A stretch of 32,784 nt of DNA from Rikenellaceae bacterium (GTDB lineage: Bacteria; Bacteroidota; Bacteroidia; Bacteroidales; UBA932). Numbering within the stretch: the first letter of the stretch is position 1; each line of letters starts with the position of its first letter. Below are positions 6,643 through 14,832 of the stretch, piece by piece. Below the pieces are notes generated by a model that made no database searches, was not told the DNA's origin, and saw only the letters and a list, made by a program, of their open reading frames with translations. The stretch lies in NCBI GenBank assembly GCA_900771005.1, contig CAAGMI010000025.1, positions 1 through 32,784 on the forward strand, given 5' to 3'. The position numbers and the translations under genes were made by a program.

Positions 6643-8115
6643 ATGAAATACGGGTTCGACAACGAGAAATATCTCAAAATCCAATCGGAACATATCAAGG
6701 AACGCATCGCCCAGTTCGGCGACAAGCTTTATATGGAATTCGGCGGAAAGCTGTTCGATGACAACCACGCCAGCCGGGTTCTGCCCGGATTCGAGCCGGA
6801 CAGCAAACTGAAGATGCTCTACCAGCTTAAGGACGAGGCCGAGATAATAATTGTCATCAGCGCCGTTGACATCGAGAAGAACAAGGTCCGCGGCGATCTT
6901 GGTATAACCTATGACGTGGACGTGCTGCGTCTTCGTGACGAATTCCTGAACAGGGGTTTTCTTGTAAGCAGCGTCGTCATAACCCATTACAACGGTCAGT
7001 CCAGTGCTGACCTCTATCGTACGAGACTTGAAAGGATAGGCGTAAAGGTATATTTCCACCACACGATAGAGGGTTATCCCGAAAACGTCGCCCTCATTGA
7101 CTCGGAAGAGGGCTTCGGCAAGAATGATTACGTGGAGACCACACGTCCTCTCGTAGTGGTCACAGCCCCGGGCCCGGGAAGCGGGAAAATGGCGGTATGT
7201 CTCAGCCAGTTGTATCAGGAGAATCTGCGCGGGACAAAGGCGGGCTATGCAAAATTCGAGACCTTCCCTATCTGGAATCTGCCGTTGAAGCACCCTATCA
7301 ACATAGCATACGAGGCAGCCACCGCCGATTTGAACGACGTCAACATGATAGACCCGTTCCATCTTGAAGCATATGGCAAGATGGCCGTCAACTACAACAG
7401 GGATATTGAGATTTTCCCTGTACTGAACGCCTTGTTCGAGGGAATTTATGGAAAGAACCCGTATAAGTCCCCTACAGATATGGGTGTCAATATGATTGGC
7501 AGCTGCATCTGCGATGACGAGATTTGCTGCAAGGCAGCCAAGGATGAAATAATAAGAAGATATTACGCAGCTTTGAACAAACTGGCCGACGGGGAATGCA
7601 ATGACAATGAAGTGAACAAGATCGGCCTTCTGATGAAGCAAGCTGGTATCACGACTGACTTCAGGAAGACTACTGTCGCTGCCAGGGAGAGACAGGAAAA
7701 ATGCGGAGTAGCCTCTGCCGCCATAGAATTACCTGACGGAAGGCTGATCACAGCCGAGACGAGTCCCCTTCTGGGCCCGAGCGCAGCGCTTATCCTTAAC
7801 GCCATCAAGGAGCTTGCCGGCATCGACCATTCGGTAAAACTCATCCCTCAGGATATGATCGAGCCTATACAGAAGATGAAAGTAGAATATCTTCACGGCC
7901 ATAACCCGAGACTGCATACCGATGAGGTACTTGTCGCCCTTTCAATGCTCAGTCAGTCAGACAAGAACTGTCTCAAGGCTGTAGAAACCCTTCCCCATCT
8001 GAAAGGATGTCAGGTGCACACGACAGTGATGTTGAGCGAGGTCGATGTCAAGACATTCAAAAAATTAGGGGTCGGACTTACGTCAGACCCCGTAAAGAAA
8101 AAGAAGAAATACTGA
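6643..8115 (+). CDS. DUF1846 (UPF0371) family protein
   Basis: The 490-residue product matches the full-length UPF0371/DUF1846 family, whose structure is known but whose reaction is not settled. Recognisable segments are the N-terminal GFDNEKYLKIQSEHIKERI, a glycine-rich APGPGSGKM near residues 176-183 that resembles a phosphate-binding loop, and NMIGSCICDDEICC, a cluster of four cysteines near residue 290. A C-terminal AETSPLLGPSAALILNAIK and a Lys-rich tail complete it. No signal peptide or membrane segment is visible, so it should be cytoplasmic. It has its own promoter box and ends 2 bp from the convergent nitroreductase gene. A nucleotide-dependent activity is only a guess from the glycine-rich loop. 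Confidence 0.88.
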   Translation: MKYGFDNEKYLKIQSEHIKERIAQFGDKLYMEFGGKLFDDNHASRVLPGFEPDSKLKMLYQLKDEAEIIIVISAVDIEKNKVRGDLGITYDVDVLRLRDEFLNRGFLVSSVVITHYNGQSSADLYRTRLERIGVKVYFHHTIEGYPENVALIDSEEGFGKNDYVETTRPLVVVTAPGPGSGKMAVCLSQLYQENLRGTKAGYAKFETFPIWNLPLKHPINIAYEAATADLNDVNMIDPFHLEAYGKMAVNYNRDIEIFPVLNALFEGIYGKNPYKSPTDMGVNMIGSCICDDEICCKAAKDEIIRRYYAALNKLADGECNDNEVNKIGLLMKQAGITTDFRKTTVAARERQEKCGVASAAIELPDGRLITAETSPLLGPSAALILNAIKELAGIDHSVKLIPQDMIEPIQKMKVEYLHGHNPRLHTDEVLVALSMLSQSDKNCLKAVETLPHLKGCQVHTTVMLSEVDVKTFKKLGVGLTSDPVKKKKKY

Positions 8116-8117
8116 TT

Positions 8118-8705
8118 TTACAGATATTTCACAGTTTCTTCAAGATTTCTGTAGGAACTATGCTTTTCTGACGGCTCGGATATTTCTGAAGGATATCCGA
8201 AAGGCATGAGGAGGACAGGATGCATATTCTCAGGAAGTTCCAGTGCCTCTGTCAATTTGGCTGCATCATAATAACCTACGATACAGGTGCCTATTCCAAG
8301 ATTGGCGGCTTCAAGCATCATGTGAGTAAGTACGATGGTAACGTCAATGTCACCATAATTGCCGTTTTTACCCCTCTGTGCTACATTTTCATCATTATAG
8401 CAGAATACGAAACAATGTGGCGCACTGTAAATGCAAGGTGACACTTCATTGAGTCTGGCCATCACATCTTCAGATTTTGCCACATAAACCATCTGAGGCT
8501 GAGAATTCATAGCAGTAGGAGCAATCTGCCCTGCTTTGATGATAAGGTCGATCTTGTCCTGGCTCACCGGAGTCGGAGAGAAGCTGCGCACGGAATAGCG
8601 CTCCGTTGCAAGAGTGAGGAAATCTTTGTTCATAACCGTCTGTTCATTGCTTTTACACCCTGCAAACAGGAGCAAAGCCGCTAAAAACATCAAACTTTTT
8701 TTCAT
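8118..8705 (-). CDS. Nitroreductase-family lipoprotein
   Basis: This 195-residue protein has a nitroreductase fold. RYSVRSFSPTPV is the usual N-terminal FMN-contact region, APTAMNSQPQ is the second conserved loop, and LEAANLGIGTCIVGYYD and MPFGYPSE are C-terminal family motifs. Such enzymes use FMN and NAD(P)H to reduce nitro, quinone or related substrates. The odd feature is a lipoprotein signal, MKKSLMFLAALLLFAGC, with the lipobox at Cys17, which would place a normally cytoplasmic flavoprotein outside the inner membrane. The ATG at 8705 is chosen because it begins this signal. It is the last gene of the nusB-to-rimO operon, 20 bp after rimO. Confidence 0.87.
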   Translation of the reverse strand: MKKSLMFLAALLLFAGCKSNEQTVMNKDFLTLATERYSVRSFSPTPVSQDKIDLIIKAGQIAPTAMNSQPQMVYVAKSEDVMARLNEVSPCIYSAPHCFVFCYNDENVAQRGKNGNYGDIDVTIVLTHMMLEAANLGIGTCIVGYYDAAKLTEALELPENMHPVLLMPFGYPSEISEPSEKHSSYRNLEETVKYL

Positions 8706-8725
8706 GATATAATTGGTTTTCAATA

Positions 8726-10030
8726 CTAGCCTATATATTCCCCCCTCAAATCATAATAGTCGGCTTCCGTTATATGGACTTTGATAAAGTCGCCCACACT
8801 TACACCTTCCACGACAGGAACTATTATCTCGCCATCGACTTCCGGGCTTTCATATTGGGACCGGCAGACGAAATATCCGTCTCCCACTGCATCCACAAGC
8901 ACCTTTTCATCAGTCCCGACCCTGGAAACGTTATGCTCAAGCGAGATTTCAGCCTGCAACTCCATAAGTTTCTCATATCTCGAACTTTTGACCTCTGAAG
9001 GCACGTCATCCTCAAGATGGGCTGCACCCCAGGTGCCATCTTCCTCGGAATACTGGAAAGCGCCCAGGCGCTCAAACCGGGCATTGCCGACAAACTCCAT
9101 AAGTTCATCGAATTCTTTGTCTCCCTCCCCGGGATGGCCTACGATGAGCGTTGTCCTCAAAGACACTCCGGGAACCCTTTCCCTCATACGGGCTATAAGT
9201 TCGCGAGTCCATTTACCGTCAACGTGCCTGCGCATATTGTCCAGCACAGTATCGGAAATATGCTGCAGCGGTATGTCGAGATATTTGCAGACCTTTGGAT
9301 TTTCCGCCATCTCATCCAGGACATCTTCCGGAAAATCATCCGGGTAAGAATAATGGATACGTATCCATTCCAGCCGTTCTATTTCTGAAAGCCTGCGTAA
9401 AAGTTCAGCCAGGGATCTCTTGTGATAGATATCCAGCCCGTAATAAGTCGTGTCCTGAGCTATGAGAATCAATTCCCTCGCCCCGGCTGCCACCAGTTCA
9501 CTGGCTTCCTTGAGAATATCCTCCATAGGCACGGAACGATGCGGTCCCCGGATATGAGGTATGGCGCAATACGAACAGCGTCTGTCGCAGCCTTCGGATA
9601 TTTTCAGGTAAGCGTAACTTGATGGCAGGAAACGACGCAGCGGTGACGGCTCTCTCCGAACCTCTACGCCGAAAGTCCTGCACAGATATTCAGCAACGGG
9701 TTTCAGATTCCTTGCACCGAACCAGGCATCCACTTCCGGTATCTCTCCGGGCAATTCATCAGAATATCTCTGAGACAGACAGCCGAAAACGACGATTCGG
9801 TCTATATCTTTACTCTTCTTTTTTTCTACCGCCTCAAGGATAGTCTGGACAGATTCCTCCTTCGCATCACCGATAAATCCGCATGTATTGACAAGGAGGC
9901 AGTCCAGGTGTTGCCCGCACCCGTCTGAAATATCAAAAGCATCTTCCGGCAGCATAGAGAGCAGATGCTCTGTATCGACGGTGTTTTTTGAGCAACCGAG
10001 AGTGATTACACTAATCTTCCTTCTGATCAT
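8726..10030 (-). CDS. rimO: Ribosomal protein S12 methylthiotransferase RimO
   Basis: RimO is a radical-SAM enzyme that methylthiolates the conserved aspartate of ribosomal protein S12. The 434-residue product has the N-terminal UPF0004 domain with three cluster cysteines (Cys13 in LGCSKN, Cys50 in NTCGF, Cys84 in FGCLSQR). The radical-SAM CxxxCxxC follows (Cys148, Cys152, Cys155 in GCDRRCSYC), and a C-terminal TRAM-like domain ends the protein. LGCSKNTVDTE and the TRAM region favour RimO over MiaB. The ATG at 10030 gives the family-typical start MIRRKISVITLGCSKN and overlaps the upstream DUF5606 gene by 20 bp. Confidence 0.95.
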   Translation of the reverse strand: MIRRKISVITLGCSKNTVDTEHLLSMLPEDAFDISDGCGQHLDCLLVNTCGFIGDAKEESVQTILEAVEKKKSKDIDRIVVFGCLSQRYSDELPGEIPEVDAWFGARNLKPVAEYLCRTFGVEVRREPSPLRRFLPSSYAYLKISEGCDRRCSYCAIPHIRGPHRSVPMEDILKEASELVAAGARELILIAQDTTYYGLDIYHKRSLAELLRRLSEIERLEWIRIHYSYPDDFPEDVLDEMAENPKVCKYLDIPLQHISDTVLDNMRRHVDGKWTRELIARMRERVPGVSLRTTLIVGHPGEGDKEFDELMEFVGNARFERLGAFQYSEEDGTWGAAHLEDDVPSEVKSSRYEKLMELQAEISLEHNVSRVGTDEKVLVDAVGDGYFVCRSQYESPEVDGEIIVPVVEGVSVGDFIKVHITEADYYDLRGEYIG

Positions 10031-10427
10031 CTTCTTTGACAAAGTCAAGGGAGGCATACTTTACAAGCTCATTGTACCAGTCCACGACCTTGCGCATGTG
10101 TGACACATAGAAACGGTCTTCATCATAATCAGGAAGAGCCTTGGTGAAGACTGCCTTCAAATCGGAATCGGATGCCTTGGAATCAGGACAAGCAGCATCT
10201 CCCAATACATTCTTGATTGCGACGAACACCTCGGAGAGTTTCACTTCAGTATCCTTGGTAAAGATGGAGATGTCGGCCAAAGTAGTCACACGGCTGTGTG
10301 CATCGAAGACGATTCTCTTCTTGTCGGAAAGACTTTCCGCGATAATTCCATTCCTGGCCTGAGCGACATACTCATAGAGACCGTGTTGTCCGGAAACGGA
10401 CAGAATTTTTCTTAAATCAGTTTGCAT
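10011..10427 (-). CDS. DUF5606 domain protein
   Basis: This small cytoplasmic protein (138 residues) belongs to a Bacteroidota-specific family of unknown function. The N-terminal half (MQTDLRKILSVSGQHGLYEY, then RVTTLADISIFT) is the conserved DUF5606 core. The tail is acidic and ends in EDDQKED. It has no signal peptide, membrane segment or obvious catalytic motif. It overlaps coaE upstream by 16 bp and rimO downstream by 20 bp, so translation is probably coupled through this stretch of the operon. Confidence 0.88.
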   Translation of the reverse strand: MQTDLRKILSVSGQHGLYEYVAQARNGIIAESLSDKKRIVFDAHSRVTTLADISIFTKDTEVKLSEVFVAIKNVLGDAACPDSKASDSDLKAVFTKALPDYDEDRFYVSHMRKVVDWYNELVKYASLDFVKEDDQKED

Positions 10428-10936
10428 ATCAGTTTACTTTCAATTTGTCTGTATAAATCATCGAAGGATGAGGAATTCTCCAGAACGATATCGGCAACCG
10501 TATTACCGGCAGATTGTGCGGACACTCTCTGAACTGTCTTGGCATTCCTCCTGATCCTTTGCTCCAATGGAGCGACCACCATCACTGTAAGATCGAACAA
10601 GTCCCTGAACATTGATTTTTCGAGTGCCACCGCCGACTCGAAAATCACCACATCAGAAGTCTGTTCGTTCCTCCATTTTATAAAATCCTCAAGCACATAA
10701 GGATACACGGTATTTTCCAAAGCCTCCCGTCTGGCCGTATCGGAAAAGATGATTTCAGCCTTGTCAAGCGTAGTCCCGATGGCATTCTCGGCTTTTCCCT
10801 TCAGTCCTTCCACTGACGAGTACAAAGCCTTTGTACGGCTGTCAGAATCATAGACAGGGAAGCCTTTGGACTGAAGATACCTGCATACCACGGTCTTTCC
10901 GCTGGCGATTCCGCCCGTAATCAGAACAGTTTTCAT
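10412..10936 (-). CDS. coaE: Dephospho-CoA kinase
   Basis: CoaE catalyses the last step of coenzyme A synthesis, phosphorylating the ribose 3' hydroxyl of dephospho-CoA. The protein opens with a Walker A motif GGIASGKT (about residues 8-15), followed by FPVYDSDSRTKALY, which carries the conserved substrate-binding Asp. VVIFESAVALEKS and QRIRRNAKTVQRVSAQ, the lid-type region, come next. At 174 residues it is shorter than the usual roughly 200, with a brief C-terminus, but all core motifs are present. Its ATG overlaps the ybbR stop by 4 bp (ATGA). Confidence 0.92.
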   Translation of the reverse strand: MKTVLITGGIASGKTVVCRYLQSKGFPVYDSDSRTKALYSSVEGLKGKAENAIGTTLDKAEIIFSDTARREALENTVYPYVLEDFIKWRNEQTSDVVIFESAVALEKSMFRDLFDLTVMVVAPLEQRIRRNAKTVQRVSAQSAGNTVADIVLENSSSFDDLYRQIESKLICKLI

Positions 10937-11868
10937 TCCTGAGAGAGATTTTCAACGCAGTTGCAGGCCTCCGGACTGAAATTGCATGATATCACCGTTC
11001 CGGGAAGTTCCGTACTGCGAATCACACAACTTCCGTTTATGGAAGAGACAAAATCGTTATAATCAACGAACAGTTCAAAATCTTCAAACGGATCCTTGTC
11101 TATCGGAAAGACGCAGCGCATGACCACTTCAGCGGAAGACGGAAATACGGAAACGCTTTTGCCGTTCGGAACGTTCTTGATCATCACTCCGACGGTGGAT
11201 GTCACCTCCACATACCTGGTAACATCAAGAGAATACGATATCTCATCGACGGAAAGCCTGACTCCCTTCGGGGCATCAAGTTTCACGACGCCATTGATAT
11301 TGCCGCGTATATCCCTGACAGTGACCGGTTGCGTCTTGATGGACTCGAGGGTGCTCAGCCTTGAAGGATCGCCGTAAACCGTCACGGAATCAGGGCTTAT
11401 GACCATATCGCCAAGAGCGCAGTACTGGGATCTGAAAGCCAGGGACGTCACAGGAACCACCGGCAACTTGATATTGTTCTCGGTGGCAAAACGGAAGGAA
11501 ATGTTGCTGCTTACGAAGGACTCGACGGTAACCCCGGATCCGAATATGTCAGCGACATACTTGAACAGGGCAGCATCTTTGACCACAAATGAGTCATCCT
11601 CCCTGGGATTGAAATCACCCGGTTCGATATGGACCGCGCGTACCCTGTCGTCAGAGCCCATCTTCAGCGCGAGAAGCTTGAACCCCGAACAGTGGCAACG
11701 TGCAGTGACGACAGCGGTGGATACGGAATTCCTGGCATATCCGTCAATGTCACTCATTGCGGATATGTTGACACTGACCACATCAGTATACATTCTGGAC
11801 AAGTTATGCACCAGCCATACACTGAAGGACAATGCCACGCAGAGAAGAAATCCGACCCAGCGTTTCAC
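10933..11868 (-). CDS. YbbR-like domain protein
   Basis: The 311-residue product begins with an uncleaved signal anchor (about residues 4-24, WVGFLLCVALSFSVWLVHNL). It continues with tandem beta-rich YbbR-type repeats, each with a pattern like the MVISPDSVTVYGDPSRLSTL segment around residue 155. The rest of the chain should lie outside the membrane. YbbR domains in Firmicutes regulate the diadenylate cyclase CdaA, but no cyclase gene is nearby, so that role is not implied. The nusB-yajC-ybbR-coaE order is a recurring Bacteroidota arrangement. The family call rests on motif pattern and synteny. Confidence 0.8.
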   Translation of the reverse strand: MKRWVGFLLCVALSFSVWLVHNLSRMYTDVVSVNISAMSDIDGYARNSVSTAVVTARCHCSGFKLLALKMGSDDRVRAVHIEPGDFNPREDDSFVVKDAALFKYVADIFGSGVTVESFVSSNISFRFATENNIKLPVVPVTSLAFRSQYCALGDMVISPDSVTVYGDPSRLSTLESIKTQPVTVRDIRGNINGVVKLDAPKGVRLSVDEISYSLDVTRYVEVTSTVGVMIKNVPNGKSVSVFPSSAEVVMRCVFPIDKDPFEDFELFVDYNDFVSSINGSCVIRSTELPGTVISCNFSPEACNCVENLSQE

Positions 11869-11874
11869 TTCAAC

Positions 11875-12198
11875 TTACTTTACTGCCTGAGTATCTGAAG
11901 AATCGCGCACGATGGAAGACTTGTCCACTCTGAGTTTGACCTCACCGTCAACCTTGATGAGCACAGTCTTTTCATCTATTTCAGCGATTGTACCGTAAAT
12001 TCCACCTGCAGTGACAACCTTGTCACCTTTCTTGAGTTCGCTGCGGAATTTTTCCATTTCCTTCTGCTGCTTGCGCTGAGGACGGATCATAAATATCCAC
12101 ATAACCACAAAAATCAGGATCATCATGATCCAGAATCCTGCGCCGCCCCCCTGCTGTGCATTGGCAGCGGTCTGAAGAACGAATGTCATAATATTCAT
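11875..12198 (-). CDS. yajC: Preprotein translocase subunit YajC
   Basis: YajC is a small inner-membrane partner of SecDF in the Sec translocon. The product (107 residues) has one transmembrane helix (about 21-39, FWIMMILIFVVMWIFMIRP). The diagnostic MIRPQRKQQKEMEKF follows, then GDKVVTAGGIYGTIAEID. Two starts are possible, the ATG at 12198 and an ATG three codons later at 12189. It lies 8 bp after nusB and 6 bp before ybbR. Confidence 0.95.
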   Translation of the reverse strand: MNIMTFVLQTAANAQQGGGAGFWIMMILIFVVMWIFMIRPQRKQQKEMEKFRSELKKGDKVVTAGGIYGTIAEIDEKTVLIKVDGEVKLRVDKSSIVRDSSDTQAVK

Positions 12199-12206
12199 AA
12201 TAACAA

Positions 12207-13121
12207 CTAATTGATAATTTTGTCAAGCAACCCGTTTACAAAAGCCTTGCTTTCAGGAGTACTGTAGAACTTTGAAATTTCAACATACTCGTTGATGATG
12301 ACTTTCTTCGGGGTATCCTTAAATGCCTCAGCCTCGGCTTGCCCGGCGACTATCAGGCACAGGTCGGAAGTGCAGATACGGTTCTTGTCCCACTTAGGGG
12401 TGCGCGTTGCAACTTCCTGATAATATTTGTCAAAGTTGGCGACAGCCTTCCTGAGCACATTGACGACGAAAGTCCTGTCGCTTTGTTTTGTGGCAGATGA
12501 TGATTTGGAGTCGGAATTGAAAAGTTCCGGCAAGGCCCAGCGTCCGCCTTTACCAAGGCTGTCGAAAGTCTTGCAGCAATAATTCAGGGCATACTCGACA
12601 TCATCGTTCCAGAATATCGAAGAGTCCTCAAGTATCTCGGCAAGTTCCCCATTGTCCTGAAGTTCATTTGCAAAGATATCGGACCAGAGTTCGGCGTCCT
12701 GCTTGATGGACCTGTCCGGATCCCCGATATAAGCCTTGAAGTAATCCCGATCCCTTACCGCCTCATAGAGATGCCTCAGAAGCACATCATACTGATCCCA
12801 GGAAAATTTCTTCTTCTTGATGATCTTCGAGAAATCAGGATCGGACGCAAGCAGCGAAGCCAATCCGTTTTCAACAAATTTCATATTCGGATTCTTCTCC
12901 TCCTCGGAAGGATTGAACTTGGACCTGGCAGCCTCGATGCGGTTGCGTGCCTCATCGGTCAGAGGGCCGACAAGAGAGAGAAGGAAAAGATACAGATCCC
13001 TTGTGGATTCACAGGATTCCTCAAGTTGAGCCTCGGCTTCCTTGATTGTCATCCCCGGATTTTCCGCGTAACTGTAGATGGTTTTAAAAACCTTTATACG
13101 GAGAATTCTACGATTCAGCAT
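12207..13121 (-). CDS. nusB: Transcription antitermination factor NusB (long form)
   Basis: NusB joins NusE (S10) on boxA RNA in rRNA antitermination. This 304-residue product has the Bacteroidota architecture: a long N-terminal helical extension starting MLNRRILRIKVFKTIYSY, and the canonical NusB fold in the C-terminal third (TRTPKWDKNRICTSDLCLIV and VIINEYVEISKFYST). The frame is open up to 13238, but the ATG at 13121 gives the family start and follows a -7 box at 13142-13149. It is the first gene of a seven-gene minus-strand operon running to 8118. Confidence 0.92.
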   Translation of the reverse strand: MLNRRILRIKVFKTIYSYAENPGMTIKEAEAQLEESCESTRDLYLFLLSLVGPLTDEARNRIEAARSKFNPSEEEKNPNMKFVENGLASLLASDPDFSKIIKKKKFSWDQYDVLLRHLYEAVRDRDYFKAYIGDPDRSIKQDAELWSDIFANELQDNGELAEILEDSSIFWNDDVEYALNYCCKTFDSLGKGGRWALPELFNSDSKSSSATKQSDRTFVVNVLRKAVANFDKYYQEVATRTPKWDKNRICTSDLCLIVAGQAEAEAFKDTPKKVIINEYVEISKFYSTPESKAFVNGLLDKIIN

Positions 13122-13141
13122 CTTGTTGTCAAAAATTTCAG

Positions 13142-13149
13142 CAAAGATA
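13142..13149 (-). promoter_or_regulatory. -7 box for the nusB operon
   Basis: TATCTTTG on the minus strand matches TAnnTTTG, 20 nt before the nusB ATG. The divergent box for the DUF3276 gene starts 22 bp away. No clear -33 TTG is present. Confidence 0.5.
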
Positions 13150-13171
13150 GCAATGAATCGATAAAAAATTA

Positions 13172-13179
13172 TATTTTTG
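13172..13179 (+). promoter_or_regulatory. -7 box for the DUF3276-deaminase-phosphorylase operon
   Basis: TATTTTTG matches TAnnTTTG, 33 nt before the ATG at 13213, within an A+T-rich divergent control region shared with nusB. Confidence 0.5.
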
Positions 13180-13212
13180 TAAAAATTAATCCTTAAAAAA
13201 TTAACACCAACT

Positions 13213-13554
13213 ATGTACAGGGACGATTTTGACTTCAAGGAAAAGAATGCTGACGACGTATATTCAAAGCCGGTCAGAGCGGGTAAGCGTACCTATTTCT
13301 TCGACGTGAAAGCCACAAGGGGAGCCAATGACTTCTACATGACTATTACAGAGAGCAAGCGCAGGCAGAATCCTGATGGAACTTTCACATATGACAAGCA
13401 CAAGATCTTCCTTTACAAAGAGGATTTTGAAAAGTTCCAGGAAGGTTTTTCCGACGCGGTCGAATACATCAGGCAGAATTGCTTCAACGGTGAGATTCCT
13501 CAGCGGCAGCCGGAGCAGGATGAGAAATCAGATATAGAGTTTGAAGATTTATAG
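13213..13554 (+). CDS. DUF3276 / PUR-domain nucleic acid-binding protein
   Basis: The 113-residue product is a small cytoplasmic protein with the PUR fold found in bacterial homologues of Pur-alpha. The core is GKRTYFFDVKATRGANDFYMTITESKRR, with FTYDKHKIFLYKEDFEKFQEGF following (longer stretch at about residues 24-80). An acidic tail closes the chain. The family binds single-stranded DNA and RNA; the Borrelia homologue is a regulator. It sits 2 bp before the deaminase gene and has its own promoter box, so it heads the operon. A regulatory role over purine salvage is possible but not shown. Confidence 0.88.
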   Translation: MYRDDFDFKEKNADDVYSKPVRAGKRTYFFDVKATRGANDFYMTITESKRRQNPDGTFTYDKHKIFLYKEDFEKFQEGFSDAVEYIRQNCFNGEIPQRQPEQDEKSDIEFEDL

Positions 13555-13556
13555 AA

Positions 13557-14831
13557 TTGGGAGCGATAGTATTAAAGAACATATCAGTATCCGGACAGCA
13601 GAAGGATATTCTGATTGACAAGGGCTTGATCAAAAAGATCGAGCCCGCGTCTTATAGCACCGGCTGGAACATTGCCGGAGACGTAGAGATAATGGACTGC
13701 ACAGGCAAGGTCGCCGTGCCGGGATTCGTCAACATGCATGCACATTCCTCAATGTCGCTGATGCGTGGTGTCGGAGAGGATATGCTTTTCCATGAATGGC
13801 TGTCCAAGATATGGCAGATGGAAGCGAACCTCGATGAAGAATTCATCTACTGGGGAACAAAAGTGGCTTGTCTGGAGATGATAAAGACCGGTACGACGAC
13901 ATTCAATGACCAGTACTGGTTCCAGAATCAGAGTGCCAAAGCTGCGGCTGAAGCTGGTCTGAAGGCTGGAATATGCTATATCATCTGTGACAGGATGGAC
14001 CCGTCCAGTTTCTCCAGAATCAAGGACGAATGCCTCCAGTCATATGAAGAGTCCCTCTCCTGGCCACAGGAAGCACAGTTCCTGGTATGTTGTCATGCCA
14101 TTTATTCAGTAAGTGACGAAATGCTCAAGTGGGGTATCGACTTCGCCAGAAAGCACAATCTGCGCATGCACATACATTTGAGCGAGACAGAGAAGGAGGT
14201 GAAGGACTGCATGGAGCAGCACGGAGGACTTTCTCCTGTAGAATATCTTGAGGAAATGGGGTTCCTCGGTCCTGACGTGATTGCAGCCCACACATTATGG
14301 CTGTCAGACAAGGATGTGGAGATTCTTGGAAAGCACAACGTAACCTGCGTCCACAACATCAACTCCAATCTAAAGCTGGCTTCCGGGTACAGGTTCAGAT
14401 ACAAGGAGCTCAAGGAGGCCGGTGCCAACGTATGCCTCGGCACGGACGGTTGCGCATCATCAAACAATCTTGACATACTGGAGGCGATGAAGACTTCAGC
14501 AATAGTCCAGAAAGCCTGGAGACAGGATCCAAGCACTTTGCCTCTGGATGAGCTGTTCGCATGCGCAACGGTAAACGGAGCCAAAGCCCTTGGGCTGAAT
14601 ACAGGAACCATCGAGGAGGGCCGATTTGCGGACATTTCAATAGTGGATACCGACAACAGTTTCTTCCTCTCCCCTGCACCGTTCCTCGGCAATCTGGTAT
14701 ATTCGGCCCATTCCGACTGCATAGACTCCGTCATTTCCAACGGACGTTTCGTTATGAGACACCGAGAAATCAATGACGAGAAGGAAATACTCAAGGAAGC
14801 ACGAAAAGTAATATCACAAATCAAGTACTAG
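13557..14831 (+). CDS. Adenosine / S-adenosylhomocysteine / methylthioadenosine deaminase-type amidohydrolase
   Basis: This 424-residue amidohydrolase has the metal-binding HAH (61-63), the later HIHLSE with its catalytic Glu, AAHTLWLS with the next metal His, and LGTDGCASSNNLD with the metal Asp. RGVGEDMLFHEWL is typical of the MtaD/SsnA group of adenine-nucleoside deaminases. It should convert adenine nucleosides or their sulfur derivatives to the hypoxanthine forms plus ammonia. The start is inferred as TTG at 13557, which is unusual but gives the full family N-terminus, and no ATG lies nearby. It is 2 bp after DUF3276 and 1 bp before the phosphorylase gene. Other substrates of this group, such as guanine or chlorinated triazines, are less likely. 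Confidence 0.85.
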   Translation: MGAIVLKNISVSGQQKDILIDKGLIKKIEPASYSTGWNIAGDVEIMDCTGKVAVPGFVNMHAHSSMSLMRGVGEDMLFHEWLSKIWQMEANLDEEFIYWGTKVACLEMIKTGTTTFNDQYWFQNQSAKAAAEAGLKAGICYIICDRMDPSSFSRIKDECLQSYEESLSWPQEAQFLVCCHAIYSVSDEMLKWGIDFARKHNLRMHIHLSETEKEVKDCMEQHGGLSPVEYLEEMGFLGPDVIAAHTLWLSDKDVEILGKHNVTCVHNINSNLKLASGYRFRYKELKEAGANVCLGTDGCASSNNLDILEAMKTSAIVQKAWRQDPSTLPLDELFACATVNGAKALGLNTGTIEEGRFADISIVDTDNSFFLSPAPFLGNLVYSAHSDCIDSVISNGRFVMRHREINDEKEILKEARKVISQIKY

Positions 14832-14832
14832 C

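Noticed and set aside
6613..7641. A 342-codon minus-strand open frame opposite the DUF1846 gene
   Set aside because: It is a mirror of a conserved plus-strand gene and shows no recognisable domain or start signals.
10933..11868. A cyclic-di-AMP control role for the YbbR-like protein
   Set aside because: No diadenylate cyclase gene is in the neighbourhood, so only the domain call is kept.
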